A program made the position numbers and the translations under genes. This document shows positions 1 through 6,456 of a DNA stretch of 14,284 nt, piece after piece (the first letter of the stretch is position 1; each line of letters starts with the position of its first letter). Source of the stretch: Elusimicrobia bacterium CG08_land_8_20_14_0_20_59_10 (lineage in GTDB: Bacteria > Elusimicrobiota > Elusimicrobia > Elusimicrobiales > UBA9959). The notes under the pieces are model-generated. The model was not told the origin of the DNA and made no database searches. It saw nothing but the letters and a program-made list of their open reading frames with translations. The stretch lies in the NCBI GenBank assembly GCA_002779045.1, contig PEXO01000235.1:1-14284 (forward strand), in the 5' to 3' direction.

Positions 1-663
1 GGCGGCCAGTTTCTCTCCTCCGCCGCCGCTGAAAACAGGCGTTTCAAGACCGCAGCCGGGGCAGACGAAGCCGCTCATATTCTCCACTACGCCCAGTATC
101 CTGAGCTTCAGGCTGCGCGCAAAAGAGGCGCTGCGGCGGGCGTCGTCCAGCGCCACTTCCTGCGGCGTGGTCACCAGCACCGCGCCGGTCAGGTCCGGGA
201 TCACCTGCGCGGCCGTCAGGGTCTCGTCGCCGGTGCCCGGGGGGGAATCGAGAAAAAGGTAGTCCAGGTTCCCCCATTTCACGGAACCGAGCATTTCCTT
301 TATAGCCGAGGTTTTGCGCGGACCGCGCCAGATTATGGCGGTGGAGGGATCCGCGCCCAGCAGCGCCAGGCTGCAGACCGAAAGATTTTCGTTCACCCGC
401 CAGGGCACAAGCTCTTCACCGTCCGCCTCCAGCCGCATGCCGGCTATCCCGAGCATGCGGGCCGCATTGGGGCCGTGCAGGTCTATGTCCAGCAGACCTG
501 TTTTTTTGCCGGCGGCGGCCATGGCCGCGGCCAGGTTAACCGCCACCGTGCTCTTTCCCACGCCGCCTTTGCCGCTCATTACCAGCACTTTGTTCTTCAC
601 CGCCGCCATCTTCGCGGCTATGGCCTCGTCCTGTTTTTTAAGGCTTGCCTGCATATCTTTCAT
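1..663 (-). CDS. mrp: Mrp/NBP35-type Fe-S carrier ATPase (C-terminus outside window)
   Basis: Cytosolic P-loop ATPase of the Mrp/NBP35 family, known as carriers that bind and deliver Fe-S clusters. 221 codons are visible before the window edge. After a short helical N-terminus comes the deviant Walker A GKGGVGKST (residues 31-39), then LLDIDLHGPN (57-66), the switch-like LFLDSPPGTGDE (136-147), and the Cys pair CPGC (201-204), which in this family binds the bridging cluster at the dimer interface. The usual GGGGEKLA stretch follows, so perhaps 40-60 residues are missing beyond base 1. The ATG at 663 is preceded by TGAGGAG at good spacing. It is the last visible gene of the minus-strand run, 24 bp after the arginine decarboxylase. 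The family is certain from the motifs; the client protein is unknown. Confidence 0.95.
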   Translation of the reverse strand, partial: MKDMQASLKKQDEAIAAKMAAVKNKVLVMSGKGGVGKSTVAVNLAAAMAAAGKKTGLLDIDLHGPNAARMLGIAGMRLEADGEELVPWRVNENLSVCSLALLGADPSTAIIWRGPRKTSAIKEMLGSVKWGNLDYLFLDSPPGTGDETLTAAQVIPDLTGAVLVTTPQEVALDDARRSASFARSLKLRILGVVENMSGFVCPGCGLETPVFSGGGGEKLAA

Positions 664-687
664 TTATCTCTCCTCAAAGTCCGGTCC

Positions 688-1233
688 CTAAGCGCAGAAA
701 ACCGCCGCGGAAAGCACCGTGGTCCAGACGCCGCCGCGGCCTATGGCGCTCTGAGTTATGTTCATGGTACGCACTATCTTGCCGCTCAGCTCCCACTGCT
801 CCTCTTTCTGATCCCAGGAATCTTCCGCGTCGAATTCTATGCCGAGCGTGGTGGAAAGCATCAGCGCCGCCAGGTCCTCCGCGTATTCCCCGGAACGGCT
901 GTCCGTCTCCCCCCAGCTGTGATGCTCGGAAATATAGCCGTGGTTGCCCCTGTCCTTGGGGATCGCCAGTCCTATAGAAGCCGTCACCAGGCGGTGGTTC
1001 TCATTAACGGAATTGCGGGCTATCACCGCGTGCACTATCTGGCCGGGGCTGAGTTTTTTCAGCCCGAGCGCCGGCTTCACCAGCTTGCAGCGCGGCGGAA
1101 AAATGCTGGAAACATGGACCAGATTGAACGGGGCCAGCTTCGCATCGCGCAAAGCCTCCTCGAAACTGGCCAGTTTCTCCCTGCTGCGCCCGACGCCCTT
1201 TGTAAGGAAGATCTCCTTAGGCACTGTTTGCAT
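688..1233 (-). CDS. pdaD: Pyruvoyl-dependent arginine decarboxylase
   Basis: Proenzyme of the PvlArgDC family, which decarboxylates arginine to agmatine, the first step of a polyamine route. Members self-cleave at a Ser-Ser bond and turn the second Ser into a pyruvoyl group. Here the site is in LVHVSSIFPP, at S42-S43 with the chosen start. The acidic residue in GYISEHH (E103) is at the expected place for the catalytic proton donor. The N-terminal PKEIFLTKG is also typical. A GTG at 1248 would add five residues, but the bases between it and the ATG at 1233 contain GGAGG five bases ahead of that ATG, so the ATG is preferred, giving 181 aa. It overlaps the end of psd by 17 bp, so translation is probably coupled. 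It looks intact. No agmatinase or agmatine deiminase is visible nearby. Confidence 0.95.
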   Translation of the reverse strand: MQTVPKEIFLTKGVGRSREKLASFEEALRDAKLAPFNLVHVSSIFPPRCKLVKPALGLKKLSPGQIVHAVIARNSVNENHRLVTASIGLAIPKDRGNHGYISEHHSWGETDSRSGEYAEDLAALMLSTTLGIEFDAEDSWDQKEEQWELSGKIVRTMNITQSAIGRGGVWTTVLSAAVFCA

Positions 1234-1891
1234 GATCGCCTCCGGCACTTTTTAATTTCGCTAAAACGCTGCGGCAGGGGAAAACTCTCTGGCCGGGTGA
1301 CGCGGAGATCTCCGCCCCCGCCGGCAGGTAGACCGCCACCTGCGAACCGAAATAGATAAGCCTCAGCCTGCCGCCGCGGACCAGGACCTCCCCCGCTTTA
1401 AGCGGACAGGAAATACGCCGGGCTATGCTGCCCGCTATCTGCTCTATCCCCAGTGTTTCCCCGTTCTCCATAGAAAGTTCAATAAGGTTGCGGTGATTGG
1501 CGGCAGCTTCGTCCCGGAAGGCAGCGGCGAATTTGCCGCCGGTAAAGGCCGTTTTTATCACCGCGCCGGCCACAGGGGAATATTGCGCGTGCACGTCCAG
1601 CACGGAAAGAAAGATCCTCACCACCGGCCTGCCGTCCTCCAGCCCCGTCTTAAGCACTGTCCCGTAGGACGGCGCCAGTATTACCCCGGCCTCCGGCTCA
1701 AGGGGGAGAAAGCGCGGCTCGCGGAAAAAGAAAAGCGTAAATCCCGTGAGCAGCAGGGCAAGGACGCCCAGCACAGGCAACAAAAAAGGCGCCGCGTAAT
1801 ACAGGACGGCGGCCAGCGCCAGCGCGGAGCCGCATTCCTTTTTAAGAAGGCGCCGGCCTTCAACAGCCAACGGGAAAAACCCGCGGTTCAT
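1217..1891 (-). CDS. psd: Phosphatidylserine decarboxylase proenzyme, short form
   Basis: Membrane-bound pyruvoyl enzyme that makes phosphatidylethanolamine from phosphatidylserine. At 224 aa it fits the short Psd class. A hydrophobic hairpin at about residues 24-56 anchors it. The His motif LDVHAQYSPVAG (H101) and the self-cleavage motif YFGSQVAVYLP (G182-S183) are clear. The motif that normally reads PADG, carrying the Asp of the Asp-His-Ser processing triad, reads APSYG here (Y76), so the Asp is replaced by Tyr, one base away (GAC to TAC). Processing could be impaired or use another acid. The start ATG overlaps the stop of the upstream radical SAM gene (ATGA). No phosphatidylserine synthase gene is visible beside it. 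The family call is secure; activity is not. Confidence 0.92.
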   Translation of the reverse strand: MNRGFFPLAVEGRRLLKKECGSALALAAVLYYAAPFLLPVLGVLALLLTGFTLFFFREPRFLPLEPEAGVILAPSYGTVLKTGLEDGRPVVRIFLSVLDVHAQYSPVAGAVIKTAFTGGKFAAAFRDEAAANHRNLIELSMENGETLGIEQIAGSIARRISCPLKAGEVLVRGGRLRLIYFGSQVAVYLPAGAEISASPGQRVFPCRSVLAKLKSAGGDHANSA

Positions 1892-2211
1892 GTTTTCCCC
1901 CTGCGCTTAAGAGTATCCGGCGCGCTTACCGCAGCCACTTTGGGGGCTTTTTCGCCGTACACGTTTATCACCCGTATGGCGCCCGCCCCGCGGCCGGCCA
2001 GTTCAGCGGAAATTTCACGGCTTGCCGCCCCCAGCTCTTCGGGCCGCACATAGACCTCCCGGCACGGCGCGGCGGCCGGACAAGGCCCCAGCTGGCAGTA
2101 GACGCAATCGAAGGTGCAGATCTTCTCCGGTTGTGAAATAGGGTCTATACCAAGCGACGCACCCAGCCGCCAGGAGCCCACCGGGCCATAGCAGTACTTT
2201 AGACCTTTCAC
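1888..2211 (-). pseudogene. Radical SAM protein (COG0731-like), strongly shortened
   Basis: The first 75 or so residues are a clear radical SAM N-terminus of the COG0731/TYW1-like type: YGPVGSWRLGASLGIDP, then the cluster motif CTFDCVYCQLG (CxxxCxxC, residues 32-39) that binds the SAM-cleaving 4Fe-4S cluster. Family members usually continue for well over 200 residues through a TIM-type barrel with a GSGEPTL stretch. Here the protein runs straight into RVINVYGEKAPKVAAV and ends TLKRRGKT at 107 aa, so the barrel is absent. The tail looks like an authentic C-terminus, so an in-frame internal deletion is the simplest reading; this is inference. It overlaps DUF169 upstream and psd downstream by ATGA each, so the frame is still used for coupling. 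It cannot be a normal radical SAM enzyme. Confidence 0.8.
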
Positions 2212-2858
2212 GCAACCGCTCCGGCGGCGGACTTGCGCGCCCAGGCCGCGGCCAGTTTAAGCGCATCTTTCTCCGGCAGGCAGACGCAGACCTGCCCCTG
2301 CAGCCCCGCCGTCCTTATGGCCTTGGAACAGCCGAGCGCCAAGGTAGGCGTCCTGCTGTTCATGGCTTCGGCGGCCCCTTCGGAACAGAAGCTCATGACG
2401 CCGTTGAATTTGCAGTTCAGTTTTTTACCTGAGACCGAGGACCAGACCTGGGCCATTTCTGACGCGGATTCCAACAGCATAAACGACAGGTACAGGTCCG
2501 CTCTGGAATCCGGAGCATTAAAGCTCAGGTATTGCGGGCTGAAGGCCAGGCGGGGTTTGCCGCCCACCGCGGCCTGCGGGTTTATCAGCGGATGGAGCCG
2601 CCCGGGGATAAAGCTGCCCAGCACCGGGGTTTTCGCCCCGGGAAAGTTGAAAGCGTATTTAAGCCCGCCGCAGGGAATATCCGAGACCTTCAGCAGGGAC
2701 GAAACCGTAATGGCTCCCGCCGCCGCTGAGCAGAATGCTTCCGGTGCGGAAACCTTCATCCCGCGGGGTTTTTCCTTATGGAAGCCTACCGCCACCCAAT
2801 GCGCCCCGGTCAGCTCCATAAGAAGCGCCCTGACTTCGCTGTTGCTCATCGTCTTCAT
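2208..2858 (-). CDS. DUF169 family protein
   Basis: 216-aa soluble protein matching the uncharacterised DUF169 (COG2043) family. Seen features are HWVAVGFHKEKPRGM near the N-terminus (the family's PVAVKF-type opening), a Cys-containing FCSAAAGA segment, IPCGGLKYAF, and the C-terminal ALGCSKAIRTAG followed by VCVCLPEKDA. The several conserved Cys suggest a metal or redox role, but no function is established and none is assigned here. The start ATG at 2858 has a strong AAGGAGG four bases upstream of the spacer. It overlaps the radical SAM gene by four bases. DUF169 genes are often found near radical SAM and metal-related genes, as here. It looks intact. Confidence 0.85.
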   Translation of the reverse strand: MKTMSNSEVRALLMELTGAHWVAVGFHKEKPRGMKVSAPEAFCSAAAGAITVSSLLKVSDIPCGGLKYAFNFPGAKTPVLGSFIPGRLHPLINPQAAVGGKPRLAFSPQYLSFNAPDSRADLYLSFMLLESASEMAQVWSSVSGKKLNCKFNGVMSFCSEGAAEAMNSRTPTLALGCSKAIRTAGLQGQVCVCLPEKDALKLAAAWARKSAAGAVA

Positions 2859-2903
2859 AATTCCTCCTTAAATTATACTGCGGCCCTGGCCCGCGCGGTC
2901 TTT

Positions 2904-3211
2904 TTATTTTTTCAGGTATTCCTCTACGGCCTCGCGCACCGACTTCGTACCGGAAATTCCGGTTATTCCTTTTATCCCGGCCGCCTCCAGCGCGGTTTTT
3001 GCATTGGGCCCCAGGTCACCGGTCAGCACCAGCTCCGCGCCCTTAGCACGGCCTCCGGGCCCGCCCCGCCCTGCATATTCTCCGCGGCGTTCAGAACAGG
3101 GGTAAAACCCATGTTCTCGCTGTCCACTATCACGAAATAGGGCGCCCGCCCGAAACGCTCGCTAACCTTAGCTTCCATCGAACCACCCATCGCTGAAACA
3201 CAGATTTTCAT
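2904..3211 (-). pseudogene. NifX/NafY-fold protein, frameshifted
   Basis: Second member of the dinitrogenase Fe-Mo cofactor fold family (PF02579-like) in this run. The N-terminal half, MKICVSAMGGSMEAKVSERF then GRAPYFVIVD and MQGGAG, is canonical, with AAAGGAG ahead of the ATG at 3211. The frame ends at a TGA at 3023-3025 after 62 residues. The missing half is present in the -1 frame: KGAELVLTGDLGPNA, then GIKGITGISGT and EAVEEYLKK, ending TAA at 2904-2906. Between GGAG and KGAE the joined protein is about three residues shorter than usual, so the lesion may be a deletion of more than one base. A GGGCCCG heptamer (3056-3062) in slippery phase lies at the crossover. Either a broken gene, an assembly error, or much less likely programmed frameshifting. 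Confidence 0.85.
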
Positions 3212-3231
3212 CTTTCTCTCCTTTAACCCGG

Positions 3232-3975
3232 CTAATGATGATGCATCGCGAACAAAGCTATGGTCGCCACTCCCGCCAAGCCGAGCAGGAACTGCACCGC
3301 CGGGCGCCCCTGCCCGGGATGCCTGTGCGCAGCTGGTATCAGGTCGGCCAGCGCTATATAGATGAAACTGGCGGCAGAAACGGCCATCACATAAGGCAGC
3401 GCCTGCCTGAAATAAGAGAGCGCATAGTAAGCGCCGAATGCCCCCGGCAGCGTGGTCAGCGAGGACCCGATATTGGCGGCAAAGGCTTTTTTGCGGGACC
3501 AGCCGGACGACAGCATAATAGCGAAGTCGCCGGTTTCCTGCGGTATTTCATGCGCCACAACTGCCAGGGTCGAGCTGACGGCCAGCCCCGGGGAAACCAG
3601 CATGGCCGAGCCTATCAGCACCCCGTCCATAAAATTGTGCAGGGCATCGCCAATAACTATCAGGGTCCCGGCGGAAGAATGCAGTTCGCAATGCTCCTTG
3701 TGACAATGCCGCCATAGCAGCGTTTTTTCAAGACCCAGGAAAAAGAAGATACCGCCCAGGACCGCGGCCAGCACGGCCGGGACCGGCGCGGAAACCAGCG
3801 CATTAGGCAGCAGGCCCAGGAAAGCCGCGCCCAACAGCGTGCCGGTGGCATAACTCACAAGGCAGGGCACCAGGCTGTTACGCGTCTTCTCCGGGAAAAA
3901 GAGAAATATTCCCGTGGCGCACACGCTCAACACGCTGCCGGCAAGACTGAGAATAAGCAGTTTAAATTCAATCAT
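3232..3975 (-). CDS. ZIP family divalent metal transporter
   Basis: Inner-membrane importer of Zn, Fe or similar divalent metals. 247 aa with about eight hydrophobic segments. The two transport-site motifs are present: HNFMDG (residues 113-118, TM4) and HEIPQETGDF (142-151, TM5). A His/Cys-rich loop, WRHCHKEHCELH (about 88-99), lies before TM4 as in many ZIPs, and the protein ends in HHH. The start ATG overlaps the stop of the MinD-type gene (ATGA). Its place in a run headed by a Fur-family regulator suggests metal-dependent control; iron or zinc are both possible and the sequence does not separate them. It looks intact. Confidence 0.93.
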   Translation of the reverse strand: MIEFKLLILSLAGSVLSVCATGIFLFFPEKTRNSLVPCLVSYATGTLLGAAFLGLLPNALVSAPVPAVLAAVLGGIFFFLGLEKTLLWRHCHKEHCELHSSAGTLIVIGDALHNFMDGVLIGSAMLVSPGLAVSSTLAVVAHEIPQETGDFAIMLSSGWSRKKAFAANIGSSLTTLPGAFGAYYALSYFRQALPYVMAVSAASFIYIALADLIPAAHRHPGQGRPAVQFLLGLAGVATIALFAMHHH

Positions 3976-4694
3976 GGTTTACACAGATGATTGCCGAGGG
4001 CGCGGTAGAAAGCCACCGCTGCCAGGATAGGGCAATGCTTGTGATCCTCCGGCACCTGGCCCAGCGTTTTAAGGATCAGCCCCGGGGAAACGAAAAAAGC
4101 CTCGGAAAGGGGACGCTGATCCGCATAGAAGGCCACTATCACTACCGCGTCCACCCCTCCCAGGGAGGCCAGCACCGGGCAGCCTACCCCCGGGGAACCG
4201 TCCAGCAAAAGGAACTTCGCGCCGGAAGCCGGGGCCAAAACCTTCACGGCCTTTATGAGACGCACCGGGCTGGGCTCTCCGATATTCATGATTCCGTCTG
4301 CAAAGAACAGGCCCCCGGCGCGGCCGCGGCGGATCTTGCCTGCGGGGTGAGGGGCTTCTGTTATGGCTTTTTCAGGGCAGGCCAGGACACAGCCGCCGCA
4401 GCTGTGGCACAGATGTTCAAAGAGAAAGGGTTTGCCGTTAAATAGCTTTATGGCATTATATTCGCAGACCTGCTGGCAGCGCCCGCGCCCCTTGCACTTG
4501 GCCGCGTCTATGACCGGCACCGGCACGCTGAAGTCCGTTTCCGACTCGATTACGGGCTCAAGAAAGATGGCGCAGTTGGGTTCCTCAACGTCGCAATCCA
4601 GCAGGGCGGCCCGGGGCCCCAGCGCCTGCGCCAATGCGCAGGCCAGGCTGGTCTTCCCCGTGCCCCCCTTGCCGCTTGCGACAGCTAGTTGCAT
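3972..4694 (-). CDS. MinD-type ATPase with ferredoxin insert, C-terminus replaced by an IscU/NifU-like tail
   Basis: COG1149-type P-loop ATPase with an inserted ferredoxin domain. Seen: deviant Walker A SGKGGTGKT (residues 7-15), LLDCDVEEPN (31-40), ferredoxin region 64-110, and LLLDGSPGVGCPV (162-174). Two oddities. First, the first Fe-S motif reads C67-x2-R70-x2-C73-x3-C77; the second Cys has become Arg (TGC to CGC), while the second motif (C96, C99, C102, C106-P) is complete. Second, after DAVVIV (188) the expected ATPase end is missing; residues 192-236 instead resemble the end of IscU/NifU scaffolds: PLSEAFFVSPG, LILKTLGQVPEDHKHC, then ILAAVAFYRAL, matching the family pattern of EAL.it.edil..LgglP...HC..LA..Al. 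Only one IscU cysteine (C221) is retained. Probably an in-frame deletion fusing two neighbouring genes. The ATG at 4694 follows the NifX gene by three bases. Confidence 0.85.
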   Translation of the reverse strand: MQLAVASGKGGTGKTSLACALAQALGPRAALLDCDVEEPNCAIFLEPVIESETDFSVPVPVIDAAKCKGRGRCQQVCEYNAIKLFNGKPFLFEHLCHSCGGCVLACPEKAITEAPHPAGKIRRGRAGGLFFADGIMNIGEPSPVRLIKAVKVLAPASGAKFLLLDGSPGVGCPVLASLGGVDAVVIVAFYADQRPLSEAFFVSPGLILKTLGQVPEDHKHCPILAAVAFYRALGNHLCKP

Positions 4695-4697
4695 GTA

Positions 4698-5072
4698 TCA
4701 ATGCCCGCAATTCCCATCCTGGCCATGGTCTTTGCAGGGGTCTATGCCGCCTAGGGCGCTGGCCAGCAGTTCCTTCACGGCGTCCTCCGCCTTGCCGCAA
4801 TAACCGAAGATCGGCACATTGGCGGCCGCGAACTTGTTCTGCGCTCCCATGCCCATGCCGCCGGCGATAACATGTGTAATGCCGTATTTAAGTATCTCCG
4901 TCACGGCGGTGCAGCCGCCGCCGCCGTGCACGGCCGTATTAGCCACAACCTTTGAGCCGGTCACCTTTTTTCCGTCGCTTTCCACGATTAGGAAATGGCT
5001 GCACTGTCCGAAATGCGCGCAGACCCCGCTTTTCATTCCCTGGTCGTCGTTGAGTGTTATTCCTATTTTCAT
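4698..5072 (-). CDS. NifX/NafY-fold protein (dinitrogenase Fe-Mo cofactor family)
   Basis: Small cytosolic protein of the family that includes NifX, NafY and the C-terminus of NifB, known for binding metal-sulfur cofactors; stand-alone members near MinD-ferredoxin ATPases have no settled function. 124 aa: MKIGITLNDDQG, CAHFGQCSHFLIV (18-30), GGGGCTAV (50-57), GITHVIAGGMGMGAQNKF (64-81), then a Cys/His-rich tail ending DPCKDHGQDGNCGH, which may bind metal. The frame is open upstream to 5213, but the ATG at 5072 has GGGAG and starts exactly where family members start. It lies 50 bp after the Fur gene and 3 bp before the MinD-type gene. No nitrogenase structural genes are in the window. Confidence 0.92.
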   Translation of the reverse strand: MKIGITLNDDQGMKSGVCAHFGQCSHFLIVESDGKKVTGSKVVANTAVHGGGGCTAVTEILKYGITHVIAGGMGMGAQNKFAAANVPIFGYCGKAEDAVKELLASALGGIDPCKDHGQDGNCGH

Positions 5073-5091
5073 TTTTTCTCCCGGTTGAACC

Positions 5092-5116
5092 GCGGACGGA
5101 GAAACCCCCCGTCCGC
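5092..5116 (-). other. Hairpin between the Fur and NifX-fold genes
   Basis: Inverted repeat GCGGACGG / CCGTCCGC, 8-bp stem with a 9-base loop, in the 50-bp gap after the Fur stop codon. Read on the minus strand no T-run follows it, so it is not a classical intrinsic terminator. It could set partial termination, mRNA processing or stability between the regulator and the downstream genes. Confidence 0.5.
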
Positions 5117-5122
5117 AGCGTT

Positions 5123-5659
5123 TTATTTGCTTTGTCCCCGTCTTGTATCTTTCAAAAGACCTTCCCTGCTGCCCCACCCGGACTTTTGCCCTCTCCCGGC
5201 GCAGGCCGGGCATAAGCCGCAGAACTGTATCACGTGGCCGATTATCCTGAACCCGTACTTTTTGGTCAGTTCCTGTTCGGTCCTGCGCAGAAGCTGCGTT
5301 TCTTCTTTTATAAAGTCCTTATAATCCACAATCTTATGACAGGAGGTGCAGACCAGGTGATGGTGATGCCCCTTAGCCGAGGGCCCCTCGGCGAATTCAT
5401 AGCGTGCCTTGTCGTCACCGGTATCGAACTTGCTGACCATGCCCAGATCGGTCATCAGTTCCAGCGTCCTGTACACGGTAGCCAGGCCCAGGTTCGGGTA
5501 ACGGCGGCTGGCGGCTTTAAAAACCTCTTCCGCAGTGAGATGTTCCCCCCGCTCGCTCAGGACGTCCAGAACAGCATGCCTGGCCGGGGTAATGCGGCGG
5601 CCCTGGCCGCGTATTTTGCGGCAGCAGCAGTCGGGGTCGTGGTCTTTGCGCTTAGGCAT
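5123..5659 (-). CDS. Fur family metal-responsive regulator
   Basis: Dimeric winged-helix repressor (Fur, Zur or PerR type) that binds DNA when metallated. 178 aa. The recognition region is PNLGLATVYRTLELM (55-69) within the wHTH of about 18-85. Metal motifs are a His cluster KGHHHHLVC (97-104), CTSC (104-107), and the C-terminal CGLCPAC (147-153), the usual structural Zn site. A CCC run sits at 11-13 and the tail after 155 is longer than usual. The ATG at 5659 is the only sensible start; there is no Shine-Dalgarno and the predicted leader is very short. Its promoter carries a palindrome, so autoregulation is likely. Which metal it senses cannot be told from sequence. Confidence 0.95.
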   Translation of the reverse strand: MPKRKDHDPDCCCRKIRGQGRRITPARHAVLDVLSERGEHLTAEEVFKAASRRYPNLGLATVYRTLELMTDLGMVSKFDTGDDKARYEFAEGPSAKGHHHHLVCTSCHKIVDYKDFIKEETQLLRRTEQELTKKYGFRIIGHVIQFCGLCPACAGRGQKSGWGSREGLLKDTRRGQSK

Positions 5660-5664
5660 AACTA

Positions 5665-5681
5665 TTGAGAACTATTCTCAA
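5665..5681 (-). promoter_or_regulatory. Fur-box-like operator
   Basis: Palindrome TTGAGAATAGTTCTCAA read on the minus strand, with 7-base arms TTGAGAA/TTCTCAA. Viewed as a 7-1-7 box it is TGAGAAT-A-GTTCTCA, close to the classical Fur-family TGATAAT-x-ATTATCA. It starts at the last base of the -10 box and covers the expected transcription start, five bases from the ATG, so bound regulator would block initiation. Confidence 0.75.
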
Positions 5682-5709
5682 TTATACCCTTTCCTTTAAG
5701 CGCTGTCAA
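5681..5709 (-). promoter_or_regulatory. Sigma70 promoter of the Fur-headed operon
   Basis: Perfect consensus boxes on the minus strand: TTGACA (5704-5709) and TATAAT (5681-5686) with a 17-bp spacer. It is the best promoter in the window and points into the Fur gene. No other equally good promoter was seen in the run down to base 1, which supports a long transcript. Confidence 0.85.
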
Positions 5710-5797
5710 ATACCCGCACGAATGCCTCCCGGACTTTCGGGAACATTCTTAAAAATAGGTGATTTTGCTTAATTAAAAACCTGCGCTAACGGGATCT

Positions 5798-6415
5798 TTA
5801 CCTTGTTAAAAGAACCAGGTGGCTTGCAGCCTGTTCGTTCTTTATTTCTCTGACTATATTGAGACCGGCTTCGGCTGCCAGTCCGCGGAGCCCGCCGTGG
5901 CTCACAAAATTCCCGTAACTTGCGTAGTGCCCGGGGCCGGCGGCGAACTCCACCATTTCCGCCAGCGCTCCCCGGAAACCTCCCGGGGTCGGAACAAGGT
6001 AGTCGCCAAGGATGACTTTATCCGCGGCCCGCACCGCCGCAAGCAGCAGTTTTACCCGTTCCGGCTCCCCTACTTCGTGCAGCACATAGGTCATAACCGC
6101 GTAATCGTAATGTTCTTTGCCGCCGGAAAGGACGGCCTCCGCGCCGGCGTGCCGGAAAGAAATATTGCCGGTTAATTTTCTGGAGAGCAGCAGGTTCGCC
6201 CTGGCGATATTGCGCCTGGAGAGGTCTATGCCCAGCACGGAGCGGTATTTGCCGGCCGCGGAAAAAGAAAAGCGACCCGTACCACAGCCGATATCTATCA
6301 CCTTGGAGCCCGGCTCCATAAGCTCCAGGATCTGCCCGAACAACCCGTCCTGGTGCGGCGCTATCAGAACATCATAGAGCCAGCCGTCATACCAATGGTC
6401 CTTGTTGTCCTTCAA
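5798..6415 (-). CDS. Class I SAM-dependent methyltransferase
   Basis: Soluble Rossmann-fold methyltransferase, 205 aa. Motif I KVIDIGCGTGRFSF (38-51) and the acidic end of strand 2, VLGIDLS (60-66), bind SAM; YDYAVMTYVLHEV (about 103-115) is the motif IV region with a His-Glu pair, as in small-molecule methyltransferases. The substrate is not evident. The start is inferred to be TTG at 6415, because an in-frame stop lies just upstream and no ATG occurs before motif I; a GGGGGCG stretch may serve as a weak ribosome site. It is separated from the Fur promoter by about 90 bp with no clear terminator, and no strong promoter of its own was found. Confidence 0.85.
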   Translation of the reverse strand: MKDNKDHWYDGWLYDVLIAPHQDGLFGQILELMEPGSKVIDIGCGTGRFSFSAAGKYRSVLGIDLSRRNIARANLLLSRKLTGNISFRHAGAEAVLSGGKEHYDYAVMTYVLHEVGEPERVKLLLAAVRAADKVILGDYLVPTPGGFRGALAEMVEFAAGPGHYASYGNFVSHGGLRGLAAEAGLNIVREIKNEQAASHLVLLTR

Positions 6416-6456
6416 GATCGCGCCCCCGGCTTTTTATCCATTATCGCTTCTAAAGA

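Noticed and set aside
475..1359. 294-codon open frame on the plus strand
   Set aside because: It lies antisense to mrp, pdaD and psd, shows no family features, and arises from GC-rich codon bias.
2872..2877. TATAAT on the minus strand just before the DUF169 ribosome site
   Set aside because: Too close to the start codon (13 bases) for a leader including the strong AAGGAGG, and no -35 at the right distance; probably chance.
4698..5072. Nitrogenase locus suggested by NifX-fold genes
   Set aside because: No nifHDK, nifB or nifEN here; stand-alone NifX-fold proteins are widespread in anaerobes without nitrogen fixation.
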